19,332 nucleotides of DNA from Flavobacterium psychrophilum. GTDB lineage: Bacteria; Bacteroidota; Bacteroidia; Flavobacteriales; Flavobacteriaceae. Positions within the stretch are counted from its first letter, which is position 1. Each line of letters begins with the position of its first letter. Shown piece by piece: positions 1 to 7,609 of this stretch. The DNA lies in the NCBI GenBank assembly GCA_022730285.1, contig DZCQ01000025.1, forward strand, positions 7,048-26,379. The letters are read 5' to 3'. Position numbers and translations under genes: made by a program. The notes under the pieces are model-generated. The model was not told where the DNA came from, did no database searches, and was given only the letters and a program-made list of their open reading frames with translations.

Positions 1-105
1 ACAAATCCATCTGTTTTAAACATAGCAAAATCTACCAATACCATTCCGTACGAAATATTAACAAGTATCTCACAACGAGTAAAACGGGTATTTTATCGAG
101 AATAA
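1..105 (+). CDS. alr: Alanine racemase, C-terminal end only (5' part outside the window)
   Basis: The reading frame enters at base 1 and ends at the TAA at 103-105, giving 34 visible residues. They include the stretch NTIPYEILTSISQRVKRVFY, which matches the conserved C-terminal end of alanine racemases as I know them from Bacteroidota (a TIPYE..T.IS.RVKR.Y pattern). Alanine racemase is a cytoplasmic PLP enzyme that interconverts L- and D-alanine for peptidoglycan synthesis. Its PLP lysine and catalytic tyrosine lie outside the window, so the call rests on this tail alone. The next gene, mscL, follows on the same strand after 68 bases. I recall alr next to mscL in other flavobacteria, which supports the call. 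A fused or unusual N-terminal part cannot be excluded. Confidence 0.82.
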   Translation, partial: TNPSVLNIAKSTNTIPYEILTSISQRVKRVFYRE

Positions 106-136
106 TAAAATTTATTAGTATTTCAAAACAAAAAAA

Positions 137-144
137 TATATTTT
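137..144 (+). promoter_or_regulatory. Possible -7 element for mscL
   Basis: TATATTTT differs at one position from the Bacteroidota -7 consensus TAnnTTTG and lies about 30 bases before the mscL start codon. No clear TTG is found at the -33 position; a TTAG at 115-118 is the nearest candidate. mscL could instead be read from an alr promoter upstream. Confidence 0.3.
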
Positions 145-173
145 AGCTTTTCAAACAAATAAAAATAAAAATT

Positions 174-545
174 ATGGGAATATTTACAGAATTTAAAGAA
201 TTTGCCATGAAAGGCAATGTTGTAGATCTTGCAGTAGGAGTCATTATTGGAGGAGCCTTTGGCAAAATTATTAGCTCATTAATAGACGATGTTATAACCC
301 CACTCCTACTAAAACCAGCACTTGCAGCGGCAAATTTATCTAAAATAGAAGAGTTGACTATTTTTGGAGGTGTGAAGTATGGCTTGTTTCTATCTGCATT
401 AATTAATTTTTTTGTAATTGCATTTGTCCTTTTTATACTAATCAAAGGGATAAATCATACCAAAAAGAAAGAAGAAATTATAACACCAACAGCTCCTACC
501 CAAGAAGAATTATTAACACAAATTAGAGATTTATTAAAAAAATAA
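174..545 (+). CDS. mscL: Large-conductance mechanosensitive channel MscL
   Basis: This 123-residue protein is MscL, the homopentameric inner-membrane pore that opens under membrane tension and releases solutes during hypo-osmotic shock. The N-terminal amphipathic helix and first membrane segment are textbook: FKEFAMKGNVVDLAVGVIIG (residues 7-26), followed by the conserved GKIISSLIDDVITP. The second membrane segment lies at about residues 66-90. The cytoplasmic C-terminal helix contains EELLTQIRDLLKK, like the E. coli bundle helix. The periplasmic loop between the two membrane segments is shorter than in E. coli (136 aa), which is common in the family. The ATG follows an A-rich leader without a Shine-Dalgarno motif. 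A strong terminator follows at 567-594, so the unit ends here. Confidence 0.97.
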   Translation: MGIFTEFKEFAMKGNVVDLAVGVIIGGAFGKIISSLIDDVITPLLLKPALAAANLSKIEELTIFGGVKYGLFLSALINFFVIAFVLFILIKGINHTKKKEEIITPTAPTQEELLTQIRDLLKK

Positions 546-566
546 CATTTCTTAAAATATAATATA

Positions 567-594
567 AAGTCGTTTCTAGCAAGCGACTTTTTTT
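567..594 (+). terminator. Intrinsic terminator after mscL
   Basis: An 8-bp stem (AAGTCGTT at 567-574 with AGCGACTT at 582-589, including one G-U pair) has a 7-base loop and runs into a T tract through 594. It lies 21 bases past the mscL stop codon and reads in the plus direction. Confidence 0.85.
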
Positions 595-696
595 ATAGAA
601 TTCCCCTTCGGGTCGGGTATTTAAATCTGCTTCAGAGGCAGTAAAAATAAGAAATATGAATAATTTTAGCATTAATTTTGTTCATAAAGTCAAGAA
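595..696. other. Convergent spacer between mscL and the glycosyltransferase pair
   Basis: About 100 bases with no gene. It holds a small GC-rich patch (CCCCTTCGGGTCGGG at 603-617), a weak 6-bp hairpin at 627-641, and the left copy of an 18-base near-repeat at 673-690. No convincing minus-strand terminator is visible, because the hairpin has a mismatch on that strand and no T run after it. Confidence 0.5.
673..690. repeat. Left copy of an 18-base direct near-repeat flanking the glycosyltransferase module
   Basis: TAATTTTGTTCATAAAGT matches positions 2443-2460 at 17 of 18 bases (G versus A at the eighth base), in the same orientation. Each copy lies just past the stop codon of a minus-strand gene. 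It could be a trace of an insertion or recombination, or two related gene-end sequences; AT richness makes chance possible. Confidence 0.45.
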
Positions 697-1449
697 TTAC
701 TTATGTTTAAACCAACATTTATCATCAATAGTATATTTTTTAAATTCAGTATTTATGGGATGACCATGCAGTACATTATCATTAAATTTGGTTCTGACCA
801 AATAATTAAAAGCTCCCATATCTCCTGTAAAAAGTGTTTTATTATCAATATTTTGAATTTCATGAATATGCCATAATTCTTCTATAAAAGGCTTCATTAC
901 TTTAATTGAGCCACCAATTATTCCACAATTAAGCAATATTTTGTTTTTAAATTTAACTTCAAAATCAGCATAGCCCACTATTTTGTTCCTTAAATGTTCT
1001 GAATGTAAGTTCATCCATTCGTTATTTAGTATTTCTGGTTCATCACCACAAAAAATTGCTTGTGGATTATCTCTGTAAAGTTCTTGAATAAATGGGTTTT
1101 TTAAAACGATTACATCGGAAATATCTGTAAAAAAAACATTTGAAATAGACTTGGAATAAAATTTCAGAAATTCATTATAAATAGAATACCTGAATACATT
1201 TGGATTATACCTTTTATTATATTCTATTTTTACAAAGTTAATATTAGAAGATGTATATTTATTACAAGTTTCCTCAGAAAAATTGTTGTGAAAAATAATT
1301 CCATTAAGCCCTAAATTTGTAACAGATTCTGCCCACTCAGATACAATTTTAAAATCGTCATTTGGTAAAATTGTATTTCTGTTAACATCATAAACACCAC
1401 TAATATGCGATGCCAAAATTAAATTATTTGAAATTTTGAAGTGAAGCAT
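697..1449 (-). CDS. Putative GT-A-type glycosyltransferase-like protein, family not recognised
   Basis: A 250-residue soluble protein with no signal peptide or membrane segment. I do not recognise a named family, but the layout resembles a GT-A nucleotide-sugar transferase. VFFTDISDVIVLKNPF (residues 105-120) has an acidic DxxD cluster after a hydrophobic strand, as in DxD metal sites. LLNCGIIGGS (172-181) resembles the acceptor-side N-x-G-x-x-G-G segment of GT8/GT32-like enzymes. TGDMGAFNYL (208-217) and HGHPINT (228-234), followed by a terminal WFKHK, could supply further metal and phosphate contacts. The ATG lies one base past the stop codon of the upstream family-2 glycosyltransferase, so the two are very probably translationally coupled and modify the same glycan. 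Substrate and product are unknown. This is an inference from motifs; a non-catalytic relative is possible. Confidence 0.6.
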   Translation of the reverse strand: MLHFKISNNLILASHISGVYDVNRNTILPNDDFKIVSEWAESVTNLGLNGIIFHNNFSEETCNKYTSSNINFVKIEYNKRYNPNVFRYSIYNEFLKFYSKSISNVFFTDISDVIVLKNPFIQELYRDNPQAIFCGDEPEILNNEWMNLHSEHLRNKIVGYADFEVKFKNKILLNCGIIGGSIKVMKPFIEELWHIHEIQNIDNKTLFTGDMGAFNYLVRTKFNDNVLHGHPINTEFKKYTIDDKCWFKHK

Positions 1450-1450
1450 T

Positions 1451-2092
1451 TTAAATTTGTTGCTGTTTAAATTTCGCAGTGATACTATTTGGGTTATTTC
1501 TGTAATAAATGTAGGTGCGTAAATCTAGTTTTTTTACATTGAATTGTTGTTCTGCACGTTCAAAAAAATCAGCATCAGCTCCATACATATTCTGAAATCT
1601 CATGCTCATAAACACTTCTTTTTTCCCAAATAAAGTTGCGAATAAAATACAATTATCTACATGAATAACCTGATTGGTATTAAATCGATCTGGAACAAAA
1701 TAATCGGACTTATGCTCCACGACAGTCTCTGAAGTTGAAGCAATTAAATCATAAGGAGTAACCTCAGAAATGCACATACTCAAATGATTTGGTTTGTATT
1801 CATCATCCGCATCAATAACTGTTATATAATCTCCCTCACATATCAGAATTGCTTTATTTATTGATTCTGATTGACTACAATTTTTGTGTCGTAAATAAGT
1901 AATTTTATTTTCATGTTTAATGGTATAATTCAAAATTTCAAGATGTGAATTATTATTACTTCCATCATCAATTATTACTAATTCAAAATTAGAATAGTCT
2001 TGATTTAAGACAGAATCTATAGCTCGCTTGATTAGTTTAAATGATGTATTATAAACAGACATTATAACTGAAACCTTACTTTTGTTACACAT
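1451..2092 (-). CDS. Glycosyltransferase family 2 protein
   Basis: A 213-residue family-2 (GT-A fold) glycosyltransferase. KVSVIMSVYNTSFKLIKRAI (residues 6-25) is the standard N-terminal nucleotide-binding start. It is followed by VLNQDYSNFELVIIDDGS (28-45), the DADDE metal site (94-98), and ADADFFER (172-179) at the position of the usual ED catalytic motif. There are no membrane segments, and the protein is close to a bare catalytic domain. Enzymes of this type transfer sugars from NDP donors to lipid, polysaccharide or protein acceptors; which one cannot be read here. It is first in a two-gene minus-strand unit with the gene at 697-1449. No convincing -7/-33 promoter is visible upstream. 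The pair stands alone among housekeeping genes rather than inside a visible polysaccharide cluster, which suggests acquisition or decay of a larger locus. Confidence 0.9.
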   Translation of the reverse strand: MCNKSKVSVIMSVYNTSFKLIKRAIDSVLNQDYSNFELVIIDDGSNNNSHLEILNYTIKHENKITYLRHKNCSQSESINKAILICEGDYITVIDADDEYKPNHLSMCISEVTPYDLIASTSETVVEHKSDYFVPDRFNTNQVIHVDNCILFATLFGKKEVFMSMRFQNMYGADADFFERAEQQFNVKKLDLRTYIYYRNNPNSITAKFKQQQI

Positions 2093-2227
2093 TTTTTATA
2101 TTTATTTTAAAAATTTGCAAGTTACAAATGATATGTTACAATTACACGAAATGATTTTTATTTCTTTGAGGTTTTTTAACTACGTATAAAACTATCGTAT
2201 AAGATAATTTTAAACCCTCCACTCGGA

Positions 2228-2285
2228 TTTTTCTCCACAGCGTTAGTACGGAATTCATTCTGTACCCAAACACGATAGAGAAAAA
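2228..2285. repeat. Imperfect palindrome of about 58 bases
   Basis: The core GTACGGAAT / ATTCTGTAC (2246-2254 and 2257-2265) pairs over 9 bp, with one G-T pair and a 2-base loop. Outer arms TTTTTCTC (2228-2235) and GAGAAAAA (2278-2285) are perfectly complementary, separated from the core by imperfect 10- and 12-base stretches. A further 7-base pair of arms, CTATCGT (2192-2198) and ACGATAG (2272-2278), overlaps it. Read as minus-strand RNA the outer arm ends in A residues, not T, so it is not a simple terminator. Confidence 0.6.
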
Positions 2286-2409
2286 CTAAAACAATAAAAA
2301 ATGTTGTAGCTTTTTTATTTTTGATAAAACAAACAATTTAAGCAAAATATAAAACCACTAAAACAGACACAGATTGTATATCCAAGCTATTGGAATTTTG
2401 TCAAAAAAA

Positions 2410-2431
2410 GGAATACAAATCCGTGCTAACG
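2410..2431 (-). repeat. Inverted second copy of the CGTTAGyACGGA element
   Basis: On the minus strand this reads CGTTAGCACGGATTTGTATT followed by CC, close to the plus-strand CGTTAGTACGGAATTCATTC at 2241-2260. It runs into seven T residues on the minus strand (2409-2403), so it could also act as a weak 3' end for the HMG-CoA lyase transcript. From memory, similar CACGGATT palindromic intergenic repeats occur in flavobacterial genomes; that needs a search. Confidence 0.4.
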
Positions 2432-2442
2432 GTATAGAAAGA

Positions 2443-2460
2443 TAATTTTATTCATAAAGT
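2443..2460. repeat. Right copy of the 18-base direct near-repeat
   Basis: TAATTTTATTCATAAAGT matches 673-690 at 17 of 18 bases in the same orientation, and lies 13 bases past the stop codon of the HMG-CoA lyase gene. The two copies bracket the glycosyltransferase pair and its spacer, about 1.8 kb. Confidence 0.45.
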
Positions 2461-2472
2461 TCTCTCTTTAAT

Positions 2473-3342
2473 TTAATGAAATTCTGTAAAAATATGCGAA
2501 GCTACATTATAAGCACTTTCAAAACTCATGGGACTTACATTGGTTATCGCTTTTTGTTGTGTAAAGAAGGAAAGCATTTTCTCAGTAGGCATATTCCCCG
2601 TTAAATCGTCTTTTGCCATTGGACAGCCTCCAAACCCTTGAATTGCTCCATCAAAACGGCAACAACCTGATAGGTATGCGGCTTCCATTTTTTCGAACCA
2701 TGTTGTAGGAGTGGTGTGCAAATGTGCTCCAAATTCTACATTTGGATATTGTGGAATTAAGTTAGAAAAAAGATACTTTATTTCTGTAGGTGTTGAGCTC
2801 CCAACAGTATCGGATAAGGAAAGAATAGAAACTCCCATTTGTATTAATTTTTGAGACCATTCACCTACTATTTCAACATTCCAAGGGTCTCCATATGGAT
2901 TGCCAAATCCCATAGAGATATAAGTAACAATTTGTTTGTTTGTTTTGGCTCCAATTTCTAGAATTTCTTGTAGTGTAATTAAACTTTCTGAAATTGTTTT
3001 GTGTGTATTTCTCATTTGGAAATTTTCAGATATAGAAAATGGGAAGCCCAAGTAGTCTATTTGCGGGTGTGTTGAAGCATTAATTGCACCTTGTGTATTT
3101 GCGATAATAGCGAGCAATTTGCTTGTTGTTTTAGATAAATCTAATTGTTCTAATACTAGGGCAGTATCTTGCATTTGAGGAATTGCTTTTGGAGAAACAA
3201 AACTCCCAAAGTCTATTGTATCAAAACCAACATTTAGTAACGATTGCAGATATTCTACTTTGCGAGATGTAGGGATAAAAGTTTTTATACCTTGCATTGC
3301 ATCACGTGGACATTCAATTATTTTTACAAATTTATTCAACAC
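2473..3342 (-). CDS. mvaB: Hydroxymethylglutaryl-CoA lyase
   Basis: A 289-residue HMGL-like TIM-barrel enzyme. It would cleave 3-hydroxy-3-methylglutaryl-CoA to acetyl-CoA and acetoacetate, the last step of leucine breakdown, in the cytoplasm. Visible features in order: ECPRDAMQG (residues 10-18) with the catalytic Arg-Asp pair; FVSPKAIPQMQD (48-59), the family's SFVSPK.PQ.AD segment; the metal-binding HLH (207-209); and GFGGCPMAKDDLTGNMPTE (236-254), matching the HMG-CoA lyase signature with the active-site loop cysteine at 240. The start is GTG: an ATG two bases upstream is out of frame, an in-frame TAG lies seven codons upstream, and the next in-frame ATG would remove the catalytic Arg-Asp. 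The segment usually reading SC.xGCPY is here SMGFGNPYGDPW (143-154), so two commonly seen cysteines are absent. It has its own start region behind the infB terminator. Confidence 0.93.
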   Translation of the reverse strand: MLNKFVKIIECPRDAMQGIKTFIPTSRKVEYLQSLLNVGFDTIDFGSFVSPKAIPQMQDTALVLEQLDLSKTTSKLLAIIANTQGAINASTHPQIDYLGFPFSISENFQMRNTHKTISESLITLQEILEIGAKTNKQIVTYISMGFGNPYGDPWNVEIVGEWSQKLIQMGVSILSLSDTVGSSTPTEIKYLFSNLIPQYPNVEFGAHLHTTPTTWFEKMEAAYLSGCCRFDGAIQGFGGCPMAKDDLTGNMPTEKMLSFFTQQKAITNVSPMSFESAYNVASHIFTEFH

Positions 3343-3360
3343 ATTTTTGATTATGGCATG

Positions 3361-3368
3361 CTAAGATA
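3361..3368 (-). promoter_or_regulatory. Possible -7 element for the HMG-CoA lyase gene
   Basis: On the minus strand TATCTTAG differs at one base from TAnnTTTG. A start site about 6 bases on would leave a leader of only 10-15 bases before the GTG. No clear TTG is found at -33. Because a strong terminator stands between infB and this gene, a promoter must be close by. Confidence 0.4.
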
Positions 3369-3390
3369 GTTTTTTTTATGATAAAAACAG

Positions 3391-3430
3391 AAAAAGCCTT
3401 CTCTAAATTTTACTCCAGAGAAGGCTTTTT
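3391..3430 (-). terminator. Strong intrinsic terminator after infB
   Basis: A perfect 14-bp stem (3391-3404 with 3417-3430; GCCTTCTCT paired with AGAGAAGGC, flanked by five A and five T) encloses a 12-base loop. On the minus strand the stem ends in TTTTT, 17 bases past the infB stop codon. It closes the rimP-nusA-infB unit and separates it from the HMG-CoA lyase gene. Because of the A/T flanks it would also work in the plus direction. Confidence 0.92.
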
Positions 3431-3446
3431 CGTTTGTAAATATATT

Positions 3447-6308
3447 TTATTTAAGTTTTTTCTTGATGGCTACTTCTGTGAAACTTTCAATAATATCGTC
3501 AATTTCAATATCATTAAATCCTTTTACTTGAATACCACAATCATAACCCTTCGCAACCTCTTTCACATCATCTTTAAATCGTTTTAATGCAATAATTTCT
3601 CCTGTGTGAATTACTACACCATCACGAATTACACGAATCTTATTAGCTCTAATAATTTTTCCGTCCGTTACCATACAACCTGCAATACTACCTACTTTAG
3701 ATATTTTGAAAATTTCTCTAATACCAGCCGTTCCTGTAATTTCTTCTTTCATTTCTGGAGAAAGCATTCCCTCCATTGCATCACGTAAATCATCTATAGC
3801 AGCATATATAATAGAATAGTGACGAATATCTATTTCTTCTTTATCGGCTAGTTGCTTCGCATTTCCAGCAGGTCTTACATTAAATCCTATGATAATTGCA
3901 TCGGATGCTGAGGCTAACATAACATCTGTTTCTGTAATTGCTCCAACTCCTTTATGAATTATATTAATTTGAATTTCAGGAGTTGATAATTTAGAGAATG
4001 AATCGGATAATGCTTCTACCGAGCCATCTACATCTCCTTTTAGTATTATATTTAACTCTTTAAACTGTCCTAATGCAATACGACGACCTATTTCATCTAA
4101 TGTTATATGGCGTTGTACTCTTACAGATTGTTCTCGCATTAATTGTGTACGTTTTGCAGCAATTTGTTTTGCTTCTCTCTCATCTTCAAATACATTAAAT
4201 TTGTCACCTGCTGTTGGTGCACCTGCAAGACCTAATATAGATACAGGTGTAGATGGTCCCGCAATTAGTACATTATGTCCTCTTTCATCATGCATGGCTT
4301 TAATTTTACCATGATTTTTACCAGCTAGTATATAGTCTCCAACTCTCATGGTTCCCGCTTGTACTAAAACAGTAGAAATATACCCACGCCCTTTGTCCAA
4401 AAATGCTTCTACAACTGTACCTGTGGCAGCTTTGCTTGGATTTGCTTTTAAGTCTAATATTTCAGCTTCTAACAATACTTTTTCTAACAGTTCTTTAACT
4501 CCAGTTCCTGTTTTTGCAGAAATATCTTGTGATTGGTATTTTCCACCCCAATCTTCAACTAGAAAGTTTAAGGCTGCAAGTTTTTCTTTAATTTTTTCTG
4601 GATTTGCATTCGGTTTGTCTATCTTGTTAATTGCAAATATAATAGGAACATTGGCTGCTTGTGCATGTGAAATTGCCTCTTTTGTTTGTGGCATAATGTC
4701 ATCATCTGCGGCAACAACAATAATAGCAATATCCGTAACTTGAGCTCCACGGGCACGCATTGCAGTAAATGCTTCGTGTCCAGGTGTATCTAAAAATGCA
4801 ATTTTTTGTCCATTATCTAATTCTACTCCATAAGCTCCAATATGTTGTGTTATTCCACCAGATTCACCTGCTATTACATTAGTTTTACGTACGTAATCTA
4901 GTAGTGATGTTTTTCCGTGATCAACGTGTCCCATTACGGTAACAATTGGTGCTCTGTGTACTAAATCTTCAACGGCATCTTCAACTATCTCAATATTTTC
5001 TTCTAAGTCTGTTGTTATAAACTCTACTTCAAAACCGAATTCATCACAAACAATAGTTAGGGTTTCTGCATCTAAACGTTGGTTCATAGTTACCATAATT
5101 CCTAAAGACATACAGGTTCCTATAACTTTTGTAATTGGCACATCCATCATGGTTGCAACTTCACCAACGGTAACAAATTCTGTTACTTTAATTATTTTGC
5201 TTCCAGCTTCTAGTTCGCGTTGTTCATCATCAGATTTTTGACGATGTGTATCTCTCTTGTCTCTTCTATATTTAGCAGCTTTAGATTTACTTCCTTTTCC
5301 TTGTAATCTTTCAAGAGTTTCTTTGATTTGATTTTTAACTTCCTCTTCTGTTGGCTCTACTTTTGCTATAATTGCAGGTCTTGGTCCTTTATTAAATCCG
5401 CCTCTATTGTTACTTGTTACATTTGCCCCTTGATTTGGTCTAATTAAATTGGTTCCAGGAGTTCTTGGAGTAGTGTTTGTATTTGTCGCAGGATTGATTC
5501 CAGTTTTAGGAGCTATTCTTTTGCGTTTATTCTTATTTGTATTATTTGCATTATTGTTATTAGTTGTTGGCTTGATTACTGCTTTTTCTTCAACTTTTTT
5601 CTTAGGCTTGTTAAATTGGGATAAATCTATAGTTTGTCCAGAAAATGTAGGACCACTAAGTTTTTGATATTGTGTGGTTATAGATTCCTCTACAATTGGT
5701 TCTTCTGGTTGATTTACAATTGGTTTTGTTGGTGTGTTTGCTACTGTATTTGTTGGTGCAATTTTAACAATTTTAGGAATTATTTTTTTACTAATAACTT
5801 CTTTTTTTGTTTCAGAAGTATTTTCAGGAACCTCTTTTTTAATTGTTTCTAAAACTTTTTCGTCATTTGGTTCTATTGCTTTTTCTTCTACGTTTTCTAC
5901 CTTTGCCTTCGTTTCTTGAATTGATATTTTTACTGCTTTTTTAGGGTTTAAATCAATAGTTCCTACTTGTTTAGGAATGGTAAGAGGAGCAGATTTAGCT
6001 TTAATTACTTCTTGGCGTTGTTTTTCTTCCTCTTCCTGTTTTCGTTTAAGTTCCGCTTCTTGTTCTTTTTCCACACGTAATGCCTCTTTTTCTTTCAGCT
6101 TTTCTTTGCTAATTTCTTTAGAGGCATCTTTATTCCCTTTGTCTCCAGCAAATTGATTTGATAGAATATTATATACCTCGTCAGATATTTTCGTATTAGG
6201 ATTAGAGTCAATAACATGACCTTTATCTTTTAGATAATCTACGGCTCTTTCTAGCGAAATATTAAATTCCCTTAAAACTTTGTTTATTCTTATTGTACCT
6301 TCAGACAT
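3447..6308 (-). CDS. infB: Translation initiation factor IF-2
   Basis: A 953-residue GTPase that brings initiator fMet-tRNA to the 30S subunit and promotes 50S joining. The N-terminus (about residues 3-55) is an IF2_N module. A long Lys/Glu/Pro/Asn-rich low-complexity linker (about 60-350) includes an Asn-rich patch near 249-262. A second IF2_N-like module (about 372-430) precedes the GTPase domain with G1 GHVDHGKT (460-467), G3 DTPGH (507-511), G4 NKID (561-564) and G5 SAK (597-599). Domains II, III and the fMet-tRNA-binding IV follow. Length and layout are normal for Bacteroidota. It is the last gene of the rimP-nusA-infB unit, 44 bases after nusA, and is followed by a strong terminator. 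Several antisense open frames over it are shadows. Confidence 0.98.
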   Translation of the reverse strand: MSEGTIRINKVLREFNISLERAVDYLKDKGHVIDSNPNTKISDEVYNILSNQFAGDKGNKDASKEISKEKLKEKEALRVEKEQEAELKRKQEEEEKQRQEVIKAKSAPLTIPKQVGTIDLNPKKAVKISIQETKAKVENVEEKAIEPNDEKVLETIKKEVPENTSETKKEVISKKIIPKIVKIAPTNTVANTPTKPIVNQPEEPIVEESITTQYQKLSGPTFSGQTIDLSQFNKPKKKVEEKAVIKPTTNNNNANNTNKNKRKRIAPKTGINPATNTNTTPRTPGTNLIRPNQGANVTSNNRGGFNKGPRPAIIAKVEPTEEEVKNQIKETLERLQGKGSKSKAAKYRRDKRDTHRQKSDDEQRELEAGSKIIKVTEFVTVGEVATMMDVPITKVIGTCMSLGIMVTMNQRLDAETLTIVCDEFGFEVEFITTDLEENIEIVEDAVEDLVHRAPIVTVMGHVDHGKTSLLDYVRKTNVIAGESGGITQHIGAYGVELDNGQKIAFLDTPGHEAFTAMRARGAQVTDIAIIVVAADDDIMPQTKEAISHAQAANVPIIFAINKIDKPNANPEKIKEKLAALNFLVEDWGGKYQSQDISAKTGTGVKELLEKVLLEAEILDLKANPSKAATGTVVEAFLDKGRGYISTVLVQAGTMRVGDYILAGKNHGKIKAMHDERGHNVLIAGPSTPVSILGLAGAPTAGDKFNVFEDEREAKQIAAKRTQLMREQSVRVQRHITLDEIGRRIALGQFKELNIILKGDVDGSVEALSDSFSKLSTPEIQINIIHKGVGAITETDVMLASASDAIIIGFNVRPAGNAKQLADKEEIDIRHYSIIYAAIDDLRDAMEGMLSPEMKEEITGTAGIREIFKISKVGSIAGCMVTDGKIIRANKIRVIRDGVVIHTGEIIALKRFKDDVKEVAKGYDCGIQVKGFNDIEIDDIIESFTEVAIKKKLK

Positions 6309-6352
6309 AAAATCTTAATTATTTTCTTTTAAATGGGTATGCTTTTTTAGAA

Positions 6353-7594
6353 CTAATTATCAAATTCTGCTTTTAATATTCTAACTACTTCAAGAATTGT
6401 TTCTTCCTCTAAGTCGGTTCTACGAATTAGGTCGTTTACGTCTTGGTTTAGGATACTTTTTGCAGTGTCCAATCCTATTTTCGCAAATTCGTCTATAATC
6501 CAACCATCAATTTCGTCAGAGAACTCAGCTAGTTCTACATCATCATCTGTTGCAGTTGCTCCTTCTCTTATTACATCTAATTCATATCCTGTAAGTTGAC
6601 TTGCTAGTTTAATGTTATGACCACCTCTACCAATTGCTTTGGAGACTTCTTCAATTTTCAAGAATACTTCTGCATGTTTGGTTTCTTCGTTTATTTTAAT
6701 AGAAGAAACTTTTGCTGGGCTTAAAGCTCTAGTTATATATAATTGTGTATTTGTGGTATAATTTATTACGTCTATATTTTCATTTCCTAATTCCCGAACA
6801 ATTCCATGTATTCTGGAACCTTTCATTCCCACACATGCTCCGACTGGGTCTATTCTATCATCGTAAGAATCTACGGCTACTTTTGCTTTTTCACCAGGAA
6901 TTCTTACTACGTTTCTTACCATAATTAACCCGTCAAATACCTCTGGAATTTCTTGTTCAAACAATTTTTCTAAAAACCTTTCAGAAGTTCTAGACATTAT
7001 TATTTGAGGTTTGTTTCCTTTCAGCTCAACGCTTTCAATAATTCCTCTTACATTATCTCCTTTTCTAAAAAAGTCTGATGGGATTTGTTTTTCTTTTGGA
7101 AGTACAATTTCGTTACCATCATCATCTACAAGAATTACAACTCTTGGTCTAACATGATGCACTTCTGCTGTATAAACATCTCCAATTAAATCTTTAAAAT
7201 GTTTGTAAAGATTTGTATTGTCATGCTCGTGAATTTTAGAAATTAAATTTTGACGTAATGCTAGTATCGATCTTCTTCCTAAATCTATAAGTTTTACTTC
7301 TTCTGATACTTCTTCTCCAATTTCAAAGTCTGGTTCAATTTTTCTTGCATCGGTTAATGTAATTTCTAAATGATCAAGGTCTAAATCATCATCTGCTACA
7401 ATAACTCTTCGTTGCCAGATTTCCATATCTCCTTTGTCTGGATTGATAATTATATCAAAATTATCATCAGAACCATATTTTTTCTTTAATGCGTTTCTAA
7501 ATACGTCTTCCAAAATTGCCATTAGGGTAGGACGATCAATTGATTTGTCGTCTTTAAATTCTGAAAATGAATCTATTAATGCTAAATTCTCCAT
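6353..7594 (-). CDS. nusA: Transcription termination/antitermination protein NusA
   Basis: A 413-residue NusA, the RNA-polymerase-bound factor controlling pausing, intrinsic termination and antitermination. Visible parts: the N-terminal polymerase-binding domain (about 1-130); an S1 domain (about 137-203); KH1 with VGMKGSRIHGIVREL (255-269); KH2 with AIGRGGHNIKLASQLTGYEL (320-339); and a short acidic/helical tail (about 350-413). It lacks the two full C-terminal acidic repeats of E. coli NusA (495 aa), as is usual in Bacteroidota. It starts 15 bases after the rimP stop codon and precedes infB, the near-universal rimP-nusA-infB order. In enterobacteria NusA regulates its own operon; the leader hairpin upstream of rimP (8083-8108) could serve a similar purpose here, which is inference. 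Confidence 0.98.
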   Translation of the reverse strand: MENLALIDSFSEFKDDKSIDRPTLMAILEDVFRNALKKKYGSDDNFDIIINPDKGDMEIWQRRVIVADDDLDLDHLEITLTDARKIEPDFEIGEEVSEEVKLIDLGRRSILALRQNLISKIHEHDNTNLYKHFKDLIGDVYTAEVHHVRPRVVILVDDDGNEIVLPKEKQIPSDFFRKGDNVRGIIESVELKGNKPQIIMSRTSERFLEKLFEQEIPEVFDGLIMVRNVVRIPGEKAKVAVDSYDDRIDPVGACVGMKGSRIHGIVRELGNENIDVINYTTNTQLYITRALSPAKVSSIKINEETKHAEVFLKIEEVSKAIGRGGHNIKLASQLTGYELDVIREGATATDDDVELAEFSDEIDGWIIDEFAKIGLDTAKSILNQDVNDLIRRTDLEEETILEVVRILKAEFDN

Positions 7595-7609
7595 GCCAAC
7601 TCTATTATT

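Larger units (their letters stand above)
2093..2472. other. 380-base gap without a gene, containing palindromes and repeat fragments
   Basis: No open frame with coding character is seen here. The gap holds an imperfect palindrome (2228-2285), two inverted copies of a CGTTAGyACGGA-type sequence (2241-2260 and 2410-2431), a 12-base direct repeat AAGATAATTTTA (2201-2212 and 2439-2450), and the right copy of the 18-base repeat (2443-2460). It also has to hold the glycosyltransferase promoter on the minus strand. The pattern looks like decayed intergenic palindromic elements rather than a functional RNA. Confidence 0.6.

Noticed and set aside
143..445. Open frame on the minus strand opposite mscL
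   Set aside because: It lies almost wholly antisense to the well-supported mscL gene, matches no family I know, and reflects the codon pattern of the real gene.
627..641. Hairpin CTGCTTCAGAGGCAG as a terminator for the glycosyltransferase unit
   Set aside because: On the relevant (minus) strand one pair becomes a C-A mismatch and no T run follows; it is too weak to call.
2093..2472. Possible small RNA, tRNA or pseudogene in the 380-base gap
   Set aside because: I found no cloverleaf, no conserved RNA motif and no frame resembling a known protein; only repeats and palindromes are supportable.
3606..5919. Several plus-strand open frames opposite infB
   Set aside because: They are antisense to IF-2, of low complexity (Phe/Val/Asn-rich from the mirrored linker), and have no promoter or plausible start context.
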